64,000 bases of DNA from Marinimicrobium locisalis (GTDB lineage Bacteria > Pseudomonadota > Gammaproteobacteria > Pseudomonadales > Cellvibrionaceae), in NCBI RefSeq assembly GCF_039822625.1, contig NZ_JBDLLG010000018.1, positions 45,151-109,150 of the forward strand. Direction: 5' to 3'. Shown here piece after piece: positions 26,316 through 34,961 of this stretch. The notes beneath the pieces are model-generated. The model was not told the DNA's origin, made no database searches, and saw only the letters and a program-made list of their open reading frames with translations. The stretch's first letter is position 1. Every line of letters starts with the position of its first letter. Position numbers and translations under genes: made by a program.

Positions 26316-26936
26316 TCAATAATCACCGTCCATCAACCGTCGGCTGTCGCGCAGGTAGCGATCGAGCAAATTGTACCGGGCTCGCAGCAGCGCCTGGGTC
26401 ACCGTTGGGCGACTTTTGTCCAGGCGCCGGGCGATGGCGCTGTGCCCCCCTTCGGGCCGGCAAAGGTGTTCAAAGTAAACCTCGGCCTCGCTCGGCGTCC
26501 ACTGGCACACAATATCGTCGGCAAACGCCGTGGCAAGATCCAGCGCCAGGCTCAAGTGGCCGCGCTCTGAGTGAAACCGTAAGGTTTCACGCTCCATCCG
26601 GTCGAGCCCCCGCCCGGACTCTGTGTAAGCCGAGCCGAAGCCCCCTTCCGGGCCTTTCGCCGAACCCAGGGCGACTGAAATCCGGGCGTCCCAGCGCTCG
26701 GAACGGCTGGGGCTGGCGCCGATGAGGCCGGCCCGCACTCTCAGTGCCACTTCAAAGGCCTCGCCAGGGCGGACGAGGCTGATCTGAAAGCCGTCCCCCC
26801 GGAAGGTCACTGTCTCCGCGCCGTAATGCACCTCAAGCCCCTTGAGAAGCGTTTTCAGACGCGCTGAAAACGCCTCCGGCTGATGCACCCGGGTGGAGTT
26901 GATTAAATCACCGGTCAACACCGCTATATCCGCCAT
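26316..26936 (-). CDS. SatD-family protein with C-terminal helix-turn-helix
   Basis: 206-residue protein. ADIAVLTGDLINSTR at the start, FRGDGFQ around residue 50 and ISVALGSAKG...AYTESGRGLDRM in the middle are typical of SatD-type proteins, which share a nucleotidyl-cyclase-like fold core. The last 50 residues (GGHSAIARRLDKSRPTVTQALLRARY) look like a winged or simple helix-turn-helix. I chose the ATG at 26936 because GAGGA precedes it at 8-9 nt; a longer frame from 26975 would run into the promoter dyad. It is paired with the DUF3307 gene. Autoregulation at the upstream dyad is a reasonable guess. Confidence 0.78.
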   Translation of the reverse strand: MADIAVLTGDLINSTRVHQPEAFSARLKTLLKGLEVHYGAETVTFRGDGFQISLVRPGEAFEVALRVRAGLIGASPSRSERWDARISVALGSAKGPEGGFGSAYTESGRGLDRMERETLRFHSERGHLSLALDLATAFADDIVCQWTPSEAEVYFEHLCRPEGGHSAIARRLDKSRPTVTQALLRARYNLLDRYLRDSRRLMDGDY

Positions 26937-26965
26937 TGCAGGGTCCTCGTGTTCGTCGCACTCAA

Positions 26966-27000
26966 TGTAGCCCAATTACGCTACACTTTCATGATGTAGC
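26966..27000. promoter_or_regulatory. Candidate operator TGTAGC-N8-GCTACA ahead of the SatD-type gene
   Basis: An inverted repeat TGTAGC (26966-26971) / GCTACA (26980-26985) with 8 nt between, plus a third TGTAGC at 26995-27000, lies 30-65 nt upstream of the satD-like start. The spacing fits a dimeric HTH protein. The HTH in the SatD-type product makes it a natural candidate ligand, by inference. Confidence 0.4.
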
Positions 27001-27095
27001 CTATTTAAGCAACTTTCTTAAATGTTGTCCAGTTAGGCATCGGAACAACGAAAAAAGGGGGCCTATAAGTCCCAATCTCTTGGGCTGGCGTATCC

Positions 27096-27131
27096 CCATT
27101 AGCGCCCACGCTGTCCCCAGGGCGCTAATGG
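27096..27131. repeat. 12-bp stem-loop upstream of the HiPIP gene
   Basis: CCATTAGCGCCC (27096-27107) and GGGCGCTAATGG (27120-27131) pair perfectly across a 12-nt loop. No T-run follows on either strand. It could be a REP-like element or an mRNA structure. Confidence 0.5.
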
Positions 27132-27242
27132 TGATGGGGACAACGTGAAGCAAGCTCGGACTGTGCTAGAGTTTTAAAATAGCCGTGACGCAAACCGTGC
27201 CCTAAAACCACAAAAAAAACCAAAAAAGCAGGAGTGAGATCC

Positions 27243-27521
27243 ATGAAGCGTAGAAACTTTTTAAAGCTGTCGGCAGCGACGGCCGGCGCCACTTTCCTCC
27301 CTATTCATACCCTTCGGGCTCAAGAAGAGAAGCTCTCGCCCGACGACCCTCAGGCCAAAGCGCTGGAATATGTGGAGGTAAGCCAGACAGAGGGCGAAAG
27401 GTGCAATAACTGCATTCACGCCAAAGGGGACCTGGAAGCCGAGTGGGTCGGCTGCAACCTATTCCCCGGCAAACAGGTCAAAGCCGAAGGGTGGTGCAAG
27501 GTGTGGGCCGCCAGAGGCTAG
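27243..27521 (+). CDS. High-potential iron-sulfur protein (HiPIP), Tat-exported
   Basis: 92-residue precursor of a small periplasmic [4Fe-4S] electron carrier. The N-terminus MKRRNFLKLSAATAGATFLP is a twin-arginine signal that is cleaved near TLRA. The mature part has the HiPIP cysteine pattern: CNNC, then C in VGCNLFPGK, then C in GWCKVWAA. AGGAG lies 8 nt ahead of the ATG at 27243; the GTG at 27234 is unlikely. HiPIPs pass electrons to reaction centres or oxidases in respiration or photosynthesis. No photosynthesis genes are in view, so a respiratory role is more likely. Confidence 0.93.
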   Translation: MKRRNFLKLSAATAGATFLPIHTLRAQEEKLSPDDPQAKALEYVEVSQTEGERCNNCIHAKGDLEAEWVGCNLFPGKQVKAEGWCKVWAARG

Positions 27522-27632
27522 CCGCCTCCTCCATCCCTAATGGGCGGGCGGTTGCCCACCACCGACGGTCCACCCCTTGCGGTCTTTTGCGTTACCATAG
27601 CGCCTCGGTCAATACCTACCAAGAGTGACGCT

Positions 27633-28649
27633 ATGCTAACAACAGAACCCAATCCTCAATATCGTCCCAACCCTCAACGTTATGAGCAAATGCCCTACCC
27701 GCGCTGCGGCCACAGCGGGCTGCGCCTGCCGGCCCTGTCTCTGGGGCTTTGGCAGAACTTTGGCGCGGTGGACTCATTGAGTAACGCTCGCGAGATGATG
27801 CGTAAGGCATTCGATTTGGGCATCACCCATTTTGATTTGGCCAACAACTACGGCCCGCCCTACGGCTCGGCGGAGACGACGTTCGGACAGGTATTTGCCC
27901 AGGACCTGGCGCCCTACCGGGATGAGCTGATTGTCTCCAACAAAGCCGGTTACGACATGTGGCCGGGGCCCTACGGCATCGGCGGCTCGCGCAAGTACAT
28001 GATCGCCAGCTGTGATCAAAGTTTGAAGCGCACCGGGCTGGACTATTTTGATATTTTTTATTCGCACAGCATGGATCCGGACACGCCGCTGGAAGAGACC
28101 ATGCGCGCGCTGGATACCATTGTCCGTTCCGGCCGGGCACTGTACGCGGGCATTTCCAACTACACGCCGGAGAAGACCCGGGAGGCCATTGCGATCCTGA
28201 AATCCCTGGGCACGCCTCTGCTCATCCACCAGCCCCGCTACAATATGTTTGATCGTTGGATTGAGGACGGGCTCACGGACGTGCTGAAACACGAAGGGGT
28301 CGGTTCCATCGCCTATTCTCCCCTGTCACAGGGAATGTTGACCGACAAGTATCTGAAAGGCATTCCGGAAGGCTCCCGCGCCGCACGGAACGAGCAGATT
28401 TACTTCAACGAGAATGACATTAGCGAGGCCCAATTGGGCAAGGTCCAGGCACTGAACGAGGTGGCTCAGCAGCGAGGGCAATCCCTGGCGCAAATGGCCC
28501 TGGCCTGGGTGTTGAATAACGAAGCGGTTACCAGCACCATTATCGGCGCAAGCCGCCCGGCGCAGATTGAAAACTCCGTGGCCGCGCTGGACAACCTTGA
28601 GTTTAGCTCGCAAGAGCTCGACCAGATCGAGGGTATTCTGGGCGCGTAG
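27633..28649 (+). CDS. yghZ: YghZ-type aldo/keto reductase (L-glyceraldehyde 3-phosphate reductase)
   Basis: 338-residue NADPH-dependent reductase of the AKR14/Kv-beta-like group. Motifs are YPRCGHSGLRLPALSLGLW at the start, HFDLANNYGPPYGSAE with the catalytic Tyr, VSNKAGYDMWPGPYG with the Lys, DIFYSHSMDPDTPLEE, and TSTIIGASRPAQIENSV for cofactor binding; all are close to E. coli YghZ. The enzyme is thought to detoxify methylglyoxal and L-glyceraldehyde 3-phosphate. The ATG at 27633 begins the homologous part; the upstream frame is noncoding in character. A terminator overlaps its stop codon. Confidence 0.9.
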   Translation: MLTTEPNPQYRPNPQRYEQMPYPRCGHSGLRLPALSLGLWQNFGAVDSLSNAREMMRKAFDLGITHFDLANNYGPPYGSAETTFGQVFAQDLAPYRDELIVSNKAGYDMWPGPYGIGGSRKYMIASCDQSLKRTGLDYFDIFYSHSMDPDTPLEETMRALDTIVRSGRALYAGISNYTPEKTREAIAILKSLGTPLLIHQPRYNMFDRWIEDGLTDVLKHEGVGSIAYSPLSQGMLTDKYLKGIPEGSRAARNEQIYFNENDISEAQLGKVQALNEVAQQRGQSLAQMALAWVLNNEAVTSTIIGASRPAQIENSVAALDNLEFSSQELDQIEGILGA

Positions 28650-28661
28650 GCGCGCCCTTTT
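28640..28661 (+). terminator. Intrinsic terminator overlapping the yghZ stop codon
   Basis: GGGCGCG (28640-28646), loop TAGG containing the stop codon, CGCGCCC (28651-28657), then TTTT. Compact and GC-rich. Confidence 0.7.
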
Positions 28662-28674
28662 GCGCTACTGGCTA

Positions 28675-29358
28675 TTACTGGCGATATTGGTCGCCCAAGA
28701 GCCGCTCTCCCAACCAGCGGCTGATCACGGGGATCTGCTCCGGGCAGACTCCGTGCTCCACCGGGTAGCGTTCGTAGGCCACCGGGTAACCCCAGGCCTT
28801 CAGCTGCTCGCTGGCGCGCTCTCCCAGTATTTCCGGCACGACCGGGTCCTGTACGCCATGCTGAACCAACACTGGCATCGCCCGGTTGACGTCGCTACGC
28901 TTGACCTGATCAGCCCCCGCCAGATAGGCGGAAAGCACGAGCAACCCGGCCAGCGGCCGACTCGAGCTCAACGCCGTCTGGTAGGCGAGCGCACCGCCCT
29001 GAGAAAAACCCGCTACCACAATGCGTCGGCTGTCGATGCCCCGTTCGATTTCTCGCTCAATCAGCGCATCAATCTGAGCCTGGGAGCGATGTAGGGTTTC
29101 GGCATCCACCTTGCGTTCAATATCCATACTCAGCTCGTGGATGTCGTACCAGGCACGCATGACCATGCCCCCGTTGACGGTCACCGGAATGCGAGGCGCA
29201 TGGGGAAACACAAAGCGGGTGTGGCACTGTTCAGGCAGCTGCAGTTGCGGCACCAGCGGGGCAAAGTCATGCCCGTCGGCGCCCAGACCATGCAGCCATA
29301 TGACGCTGCTGTTGGCCGGTTGCGACGGCTCGACTTCAACGCAGGACAATTCGCTCAT
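28675..29358 (-). CDS. Alpha/beta hydrolase, carboxylesterase/phospholipase family
   Basis: 227-residue esterase of the PF02230 group (YpfH/carboxylesterase II-like). Motifs are SSVIWLHGLGADGHDF for the oxyanion region, the nucleophile elbow GFSQGGALAY (Ser near 122), LVQHGVQDPVVP with the Asp, and VEHGVCPE with the catalytic His. The start ATG at 29358 has TGGAG 6-7 nt upstream; the in-frame extension to 29415 is not needed. It is divergent from ppnN with about 110 nt between them. Natural substrates are probably small esters or lysophospholipids. Confidence 0.88.
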   Translation of the reverse strand: MSELSCVEVEPSQPANSSVIWLHGLGADGHDFAPLVPQLQLPEQCHTRFVFPHAPRIPVTVNGGMVMRAWYDIHELSMDIERKVDAETLHRSQAQIDALIEREIERGIDSRRIVVAGFSQGGALAYQTALSSSRPLAGLLVLSAYLAGADQVKRSDVNRAMPVLVQHGVQDPVVPEILGERASEQLKAWGYPVAYERYPVEHGVCPEQIPVISRWLGERLLGDQYRQ

Positions 29359-29469
29359 AAAAACTCCAGAAGATTTGCGACTTGTTAAAGGGTTCCAGTA
29401 TATAGGGCTACCCATCGTCCCCCAAATGCCGCTACACTCAAATTAACGAGTTTTAATCGACATTCAAAC

Positions 29470-30903
29470 ATGGAAACGGCAACGTCTATGACCCAAACGA
29501 CGCATCCTTATACCGGATCACTGACCGATATTCACAACACCACCGACACCATCGACGCGGTAGTCTCCCCGGTAGGGCCCTTGAAAGTGCTTTCAAAGGT
29601 TGAGATGGCCAAGCTGCTGGATGCCAGCCAAAGCGGGCTGTATACCTTGTTTCGCAGTTGCTCCCTGGCGGTACTGAACAGCGGCAATTACCTGGACGAC
29701 GGCAAGGAGCTGCTAGAGCGTTATCGTGATTTTTCCATCCAAGTCCTTCAGGAAGAGCGCGGCATCAAGCTCGATGTGAAAGGCGCGCCCGCCAGTGCCT
29801 TCGTCGATGGCAAAATGATCCGCGGGATTACCGAGCATCTGTTCGCGGTACTGCGCGATGTGCTGTACGCCAGTGCCGAAATACAAAGCAACCCCAAGTT
29901 TGACCTGAACACTCAGGAAGGCACGACCGATGCGGTCTTCCACATGCTTCGCAATGCCGACACGCTGCATTCGGGAGTAGACCCCAAGCTTGTGGTCTGC
30001 TGGGGTGGGCACTCCATCAGCCGTGAGGAGTATGACTACACCAAACACGTCGGCTACCAGTTGGGGCTGCGCGGGCTCGATATCTGTACCGGCTGTGGGC
30101 CCGGCGCCATGAAGGGCCCCATGAAAGGGGCCACCATCGGCCACGCAAAACAGCGGATCCAAGGCAACCGCTACCTGGGCATTACCGAGCCTGGCATTAT
30201 TGCCGCCGAAGCGCCCAACCCCATCGTCAACGAGCTGGTGATCCTGCCGGATATCGAAAAACGACTGGAGGCGTTTGTCCGCACCGGTCACGGCATTATC
30301 GTATTTCCCGGCGGCGCCGGCACCGCGGAGGAAATTCTGTACCTGTTGGGCATTTTGCTCCACCCGGACAACCGGGACATCCCCTTCCCGCTGATTTTCA
30401 CCGGCCCGGCGAATTCCGCCGCCTACTTCGAGCGAATTCACGAGTTTATCGGGGTTACGCTGGGCGAGGAAGCGCAGCAGCGCTACCAAATCATCGTGGA
30501 CGACCCCACCAAGGTCGCGCGCGAGATGCTCGAAGGCGTCAAGCACGTGCGGGAGTTCCGAAAGCACACGGACGATGCCTATTACTACAACTGGCAGCTG
30601 AGGATTGCCCCCAGCTTTCAGCGCCCCTTTGCCCCCACTCATGCCAATATGCGCTCGTTGGAGCTGCACAAAAACCAAGCCTCTCACGAACTGGCGGCTA
30701 ACCTTCGGCGTGTGTTCTCGGGGATTGTGGCGGGCAACGTTAAGGATGAGGGCATCCGGGCCATTGAGGAGCATGGTCTGTTCGAAATCCACGGAGACCC
30801 GGAGATTATGAAGCCTGTGGATGAGTTGCTGACGTCATTTGTCGCACAAAGCCGCATGAAGCTGCCCGGACGCGCCTATAAGCCTTGCTACCGGATTATC
30901 TGA
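29470..30903 (+). CDS. ppnN: Nucleotide 5'-monophosphate nucleosidase PpnN (YgdH)
   Basis: 477-residue enzyme that cleaves purine and pyrimidine 5'-monophosphates to base and ribose 5-phosphate, and in E. coli is activated by (p)ppGpp. The N-terminal domain (LFRSCSLAVLNSGNYLDD, AFVDGKMIRG) and the LOG-like core with GGHSISREEYDYTK, TGCGPGAMKGPMKGA and PGGAGTAEEILYLLG match PpnN along the full length. A TTG-free ATG at 29470 is accepted; 29488 is a possible alternative. In E. coli ppnN lies near queF, syd and csrB. Here a CsrB-like RNA follows it directly. Confidence 0.93.
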   Translation: METATSMTQTTHPYTGSLTDIHNTTDTIDAVVSPVGPLKVLSKVEMAKLLDASQSGLYTLFRSCSLAVLNSGNYLDDGKELLERYRDFSIQVLQEERGIKLDVKGAPASAFVDGKMIRGITEHLFAVLRDVLYASAEIQSNPKFDLNTQEGTTDAVFHMLRNADTLHSGVDPKLVVCWGGHSISREEYDYTKHVGYQLGLRGLDICTGCGPGAMKGPMKGATIGHAKQRIQGNRYLGITEPGIIAAEAPNPIVNELVILPDIEKRLEAFVRTGHGIIVFPGGAGTAEEILYLLGILLHPDNRDIPFPLIFTGPANSAAYFERIHEFIGVTLGEEAQQRYQIIVDDPTKVAREMLEGVKHVREFRKHTDDAYYYNWQLRIAPSFQRPFAPTHANMRSLELHKNQASHELAANLRRVFSGIVAGNVKDEGIRAIEEHGLFEIHGDPEIMKPVDELLTSFVAQSRMKLPGRAYKPCYRII

Positions 30904-31055
30904 CCTTTCCATTGAAAATCAGCATTGTTCATACAAGGCGAAGTCATATCGGGCCAATGTCGGATGCTTCGTCATCCGGCCATGGTCAATCTCCTACAAA
31001 ACTTACCGACGTTGGCCACTATTTTCCCAGAGCGGTTTTCGAGAGAATACTTAGT

Positions 31056-31410
31056 AACAGGGAGGTACACAGGAAGTGACGTCGACCAAGGCAAGGTCAA
31101 TGGAAGCGCCCTTTCCTTCAGAGCCAGGGAGGCTCGATAGGAGTTCGGTGAATGATTCACCCTCCAAGGATAGCGGAAAATACAGGCAGGAAGAACGCAC
31201 AAGCAAGGACAAGCGCAAGGATGAACGAACGGCAGCAAGGAGCAGTATCAAGGACTGATTAGGACAAGGGAAGACCGGTCAGGGAGGCGCGGGATGGCGC
31301 TCGGGACCAAAGCCGTACTCTCTATTGGATTGAGAGGTTTCGACGGATCGAAAGAACAGGGATATAGGGCGACACGGGGGCCAATGCGTGGCATTGGCCC
31401 CCGCTCTTTT
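31056..31410 (+). ncRNA. csrB: CsrB/RsmZ-type regulatory RNA that titrates CsrA (candidate)
   Basis: There is no convincing gene between ppnN (ends 30903) and cpoB (31467). The plus strand from about 31056 to 31375 contains 20 GGA triplets, many in CAGGGA, CAGGAAG, AAGGA or AGGA contexts, several exposed in short hairpins, and ends with a perfect 12-bp terminator stem. Length (about 355 nt), motif density and terminator match the CsrB/CsrC/RsmZ class, which binds many CsrA dimers and frees mRNAs from repression. A possible -10 (AATACT, 31046-31051) sets the start near 31056. A complete GacA/UvrY box was not found. In E. coli csrB lies close to ppnN, which supports the call. Confidence 0.78.
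31376..31410 (+). terminator. Terminator of the CsrB-like RNA
   Basis: GGGGGCCAATGC (31376-31387), loop GTG, GCATTGGCCCCC (31391-31402), then GCTCTTTT. The T-run is on the plus strand only, so it ends a rightward transcript and not cpoB. Confidence 0.9.
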
Positions 31411-31466
31411 ATGCACGTTTTACAGACGCCGGTGTTACCAGCGGCGGCCCCTGAGAGCCACCCTCG

Positions 31467-32219
31467 TTACTGGAAGTTCTCTTCCAGATACTGCCGAGCC
31501 AACCGAGCCGCGTCACTGGTGCCGGAGGCCACATCCCGCAACAGCTTCTCAGCCTGTTCGTCTTTCCCCTGTTGATGATAAACGCGCCCGAGTTTGTACT
31601 GTGCATCGGTGCGTTTGCGATCATCGGGAAAATCGCTCAGCAAGCGCTCAAACCACTTCTGAGCTTCGTCCAGGTTCTGATTCAACAGATAAATTTCGCC
31701 CAGCCAATAATGGCTGTTGCCGGCAAAATTACCCTTCGGGTATTCCTCCAGGTAGGCGTTGAACGCTTCAATAGCCTGGTCGACTTCCCGGTCGCGCAAC
31801 AGCTCATAGGCCGCCCGGTACATTTCCGTCTCCGAGGTCCGGCCACCCTCTGTGGTGTCGCCGCCCGTACCGGCGCCTGAACCTCTGACGCCGACCCCTC
31901 CAGGACCACCGAGTTGTTGCGTTAACTCGCCAATCCGGCTGTCGAGGTCGAGATAGTCGTCCATTCGCTGTTGCTTCAGACGCTGAATCTGGTTGGCTTG
32001 CTGTTCCACCATGCCGCGCAATTCAAGCACCTCCTCCTGCAGACTCTGCAGTTGGAAGTACATTTGCGTCTGCAGGTTGGAGGTCTCCGCACTGGCCGTG
32101 GGGCTCGCCTGTGAACCCGCCAGGGGCTCGGATTCCTCCACCTTTGCCTGAGCATGCACCAGCGGTGCCACAACCGTGGACGCCGCCAAAATGGTTGTGG
32201 CGATTAATGGCTTCAACAT
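31467..32219 (-). CDS. cpoB: Tol-Pal cell division coordinator CpoB (YbgF)
   Basis: 250-residue periplasmic protein that links the Tol-Pal machine with peptidoglycan synthesis at division. The signal peptide ends in VHA near residue 23. A coiled-coil trimerisation region follows (QMYFQLQSLQEEVLELRGMVEQQANQIQRLKQQ), then a Gly-rich linker and three TPR-type repeats from about residue 125 (YRAAYELLRDREVDQAIEAF, YWLGEIYLLNQ, YKLGRVYHQQG). It is last in the tol-pal operon, 5 nt after pal. Confidence 0.95.
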   Translation of the reverse strand: MLKPLIATTILAASTVVAPLVHAQAKVEESEPLAGSQASPTASAETSNLQTQMYFQLQSLQEEVLELRGMVEQQANQIQRLKQQRMDDYLDLDSRIGELTQQLGGPGGVGVRGSGAGTGGDTTEGGRTSETEMYRAAYELLRDREVDQAIEAFNAYLEEYPKGNFAGNSHYWLGEIYLLNQNLDEAQKWFERLLSDFPDDRKRTDAQYKLGRVYHQQGKDEQAEKLLRDVASGTSDAARLARQYLEENFQ

Positions 32220-32224
32220 GGCTA

Positions 32225-32749
32225 TCAGTACACGATTTCAACACGACGGTTTTTGGACCAGGCAGACTCACCACTGCCCATGGCGAGCGGACGCTCTTCA
32301 CCATAGCTGACCACTTCCAGGTCACTGCGGCGCACGCCTTGCAGCACCAGGAAATCACGCACGGCGTTGGCGCGACGCTCACCCAGCGCCATGTTGTACT
32401 CGCGCGAGCCGCGCTCATCCGCGTGGCCTTCCAGGCGAACGTCGGTGGGGTTTTCCTTCAGGCGCTCGGCGTGAGCCAGCAAGAGTGCGCGGGCATCAGG
32501 TTTAAGAGTAGCCTGGTCAAAATCAAAATAGACGATGGTATCGAGCTCTTCCATGCCGTCTTCGCCATCCGCGCCAGAGGAGGTCACCCCTTCGCGGCCC
32601 GCGGCGCCGGTGGTCACGCCACTGTCAGTTTGTGCATCGGCACCGTCCATGCCATCGGTATCCTCGGTTGTGTCGGTACTGGAACAACCGGCCAGAAAAG
32701 CCAGTACAAATGCCAGGCTCAAGCCCTGCTTTTTTACGTTCATCATCAT
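32225..32749 (-). CDS. pal: Peptidoglycan-associated lipoprotein Pal
   Basis: 174-residue outer-membrane lipoprotein that binds peptidoglycan and TolB. The lipobox is FLAGC near residue 21. An unusually acidic linker rich in Asp, Gly and Thr follows. The OmpA-like domain has TIVYFDFDQATLKPDA, LEGHADERGSREYNMALGERRANAV (diaminopimelate-binding Asp and Arg) and SYGEERPL. GGAG is 6 nt ahead of the ATG. It follows tolB after 112 nt, where a separate promoter may lie. Confidence 0.97.
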   Translation of the reverse strand: MMMNVKKQGLSLAFVLAFLAGCSSTDTTEDTDGMDGADAQTDSGVTTGAAGREGVTSSGADGEDGMEELDTIVYFDFDQATLKPDARALLLAHAERLKENPTDVRLEGHADERGSREYNMALGERRANAVRDFLVLQGVRRSDLEVVSYGEERPLAMGSGESAWSKNRRVEIVY

Positions 32750-32861
32750 CTATGACTCCATCATCAGTTGTTAATCTGTTGTTCCGCTCCCGGGGAGCGG
32801 CCAATCCTTACTGCTTTCAATAGCCTAGCAGGCCGCTATAAGTAGCCTGCCAGTCGAGCTG

Positions 32862-34163
32862 CTAATTAAGATACGGCGACCAGGCCGGCTCGCGTACATC
32901 CCCCTCCTCCGAGGGCAAAAAGTAGCGCGTGCCCGCGTCCAACGAGACGACCGCCAAGACGCCTTCATCGTTGCGATGGGTAGCGTACATTAGCATAGCA
33001 CCATTGGGCGCGATGCTGGGGGATTCGTCCAGGCGGGTCTCGGTCAAAATGCGCAAAGTGCCCGTTTTCAAGTCCTGAGCGGCGATGTGGAACACCCCGT
33101 CGCGCTGATGCACCATCACCATCGTCCGGCCGTCTGGGGAGATTTGGCCTCTGGCGTTGTAATCCCCTTCGAAGGTTAAGCGCTCTACCCGCCCGTTGGC
33201 AAGGGTTACCTGGTAAATCTGGGGCTTGCCCCCACGGTTGGAGGTAAACACAATGCCCTCGCCGTCCGGCGTCCAGCTCGGCTCGGTGTCAATCGCAAAA
33301 TGCTGGGTCAGGCGGGTGAACTGGCCGCTCGACAAGTCCAGGGTATAGATTTCCGGGTTGCCGTCCTTCGAGAGCACCAGCGCCAGCTTATCCCCGTCCG
33401 GGGACCAGGTAGGCGCGCCGTTGAGCCCCTTGAAGTCTGTTACCTGGCGGCGATCGCCGGTGGCTAGATTCTGAACAAAAATCGCCGGCCTACTGGTTTC
33501 AAAGGAAACGTAAGCGACCTGGTTACCGTCTGGAGACCAGTCCGGAGACAGAATCGGGTCGTCGGATTCCAGCAGCATGGTGGGCCGAGCGCCGTCGGCG
33601 TCCGCCAGCATCAGGCGAAAGGTATCGTAGATTTCGGCATCGCCTTCCTCGCCCCGCAACGCTTCCACGTACACAATTTTTGTGGAAAACACGCCGGGAA
33701 TACCCGTCAGCGTCTCATAGACCCGGTCACTGATGGCGTGAGCGATGTCGCGCAACTGACGCGGCCCGCCCTCAACGGTCTGGTCGCTGAGCACCCTCTT
33801 TTCGTTCAGCACGTCGAACAAGTCATAGTGCACTCGGTAGCGGCCATCGACCTCTTCGACGCGGCCGCTAAGCAGGTATTCCGTACCCAGGGCCCGCCAG
33901 TCGCGGAAAAACACCTCGGCCGGCTTTTTGGGGAAAGAGAGCATGTCTCCCCGCTCCACCGCTGAAAAGAAGCCGCTGCGCTGCAGGTCCGCTTCGACAA
34001 TTCGGCCGATGTCTTCCTCGAGCGGCTCGCCACTGGTCATCTCCAGCGGGACCACAGCTATTTTGGTGGGATCATCGACCCCCCGGGTAATTTCAATTGT
34101 CAGTTGCGCCTGTGCTCCCAGGCTGACAATCAACAGGCAGACTAACGCCAGACAATGTCTCAC
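32862..34163 (-). CDS. tolB: Tol-Pal system beta-propeller protein TolB
   Basis: 433-residue periplasmic protein. A signal peptide (ends AQA near 19) is followed by the N-terminal D1 domain (VDDPTKIAVVPL, DLQRSGFFSAVER) and a six-bladed propeller with repeated SPDW/SPDG blades (LSPDWSPDGNQVAYVSF, APTWSPDGDKLALVLS, TEPSWTPDGEGIVFTS). The start overlaps the tolA stop by 4 nt. The C-terminal SEEGDVREPAWSPYL is the typical end. Confidence 0.97.
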   Translation of the reverse strand: MRHCLALVCLLIVSLGAQAQLTIEITRGVDDPTKIAVVPLEMTSGEPLEEDIGRIVEADLQRSGFFSAVERGDMLSFPKKPAEVFFRDWRALGTEYLLSGRVEEVDGRYRVHYDLFDVLNEKRVLSDQTVEGGPRQLRDIAHAISDRVYETLTGIPGVFSTKIVYVEALRGEEGDAEIYDTFRLMLADADGARPTMLLESDDPILSPDWSPDGNQVAYVSFETSRPAIFVQNLATGDRRQVTDFKGLNGAPTWSPDGDKLALVLSKDGNPEIYTLDLSSGQFTRLTQHFAIDTEPSWTPDGEGIVFTSNRGGKPQIYQVTLANGRVERLTFEGDYNARGQISPDGRTMVMVHQRDGVFHIAAQDLKTGTLRILTETRLDESPSIAPNGAMLMYATHRNDEGVLAVVSLDAGTRYFLPSEEGDVREPAWSPYLN

Positions 34164-34951
34164 AGTCTTAAATCCTCTGGTTTGAATTCCAGCCGCAGCT
34201 GGCGAAAATGACGTTCAAAAACTTCCGAGGGCATATCCTGCACCTCTTCAAATCGGTCAATGCGTTTGACCGCCTGCTCGGCGGAACGATCAAAGGCGCC
34301 GTTGCCACTGCTTTCCACCACGGATACATCCACCACCTGCCCGGTGGGGACCAGCTGTATTTCCAGGACCACCTCCATGCCCGCTCGGGCCGAGGGCGGG
34401 CGGCTCCAGTTGTTTTCGATGCGCTCAGCAATCACATTCACGTAGCTTTGCGCCACCTCTTGGGCCTGTTGGGCCTCAAAAAATTCCTCTTCCTCGCTCA
34501 AGGCCTGTTCGAGCTGCCGTTGACGTTCGATGCGTTTGCGCTCAGCCTCCAGTTCCTGTTGTCGGCGACGCTCCGCTTCCTGCTGTTCGCGCTTCTTGCG
34601 TTCGGCCTCCTTCCGCTCGCGCTCGGCCTTCGCTTCGCGTTCACGCTGCTCTTTTTCCTTTTGCGCCTTGGCTCGGCGAGCTTCTTCTTGTTGCTGGCGG
34701 CGACGTTCAGCCTCCTGCCGCTCACGCTCCTGCTGACGCTGGCGCATGTCGATGACTTTCTGCTGCGCCGCCTGTTCGGACTGGCGCTGGCTTTTGGGCG
34801 TGAATTCTACAATTTTGGCCTGAATCGCCTGGGGCCGCTTCACTTCGCGGGTTTCCGATTTTGGGCTCCAGTTTGCGAACATCAACCCAAACACCAGCGC
34901 GTGGAGCGCCAGGCTGATAACCAACGGGAGTGTATAGGCCTTAACGGTCAT
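34160..34951 (-). CDS. tolA: Tol-Pal energy-transducing protein TolA
   Basis: 263-residue inner-membrane protein. An N-terminal transmembrane segment (LPLVISLALHALVFGLMF) is followed by a long charged helix rich in Lys, Arg, Glu and Gln (about residues 60-150), then the globular TolA-III domain (YVNVIAERIENNWSRPPSA...VLEIQLVPTGQVVDVSVVESSGN...FDRSAEQAVKRI). It is shorter than E. coli TolA but in the usual position after tolR, 10 nt away. Confidence 0.95.
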   Translation of the reverse strand: MTVKAYTLPLVISLALHALVFGLMFANWSPKSETREVKRPQAIQAKIVEFTPKSQRQSEQAAQQKVIDMRQRQQERERQEAERRRQQQEEARRAKAQKEKEQREREAKAERERKEAERKKREQQEAERRRQQELEAERKRIERQRQLEQALSEEEEFFEAQQAQEVAQSYVNVIAERIENNWSRPPSARAGMEVVLEIQLVPTGQVVDVSVVESSGNGAFDRSAEQAVKRIDRFEEVQDMPSEVFERHFRQLRLEFKPEDLRL

Positions 34952-34961
34952 AAGTCTGTGA

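Noticed and set aside
29713..30792. Long minus-strand frame (359 codons) opposite ppnN
   Set aside because: Antisense shadow; ppnN is recognised along its entire length.
31076..31258. Short plus-strand frame (60 codons) within the CsrB-like region
   Set aside because: Composition is dominated by repeated GGA motifs; no ribosome-site pattern specific to it and no protein similarity.
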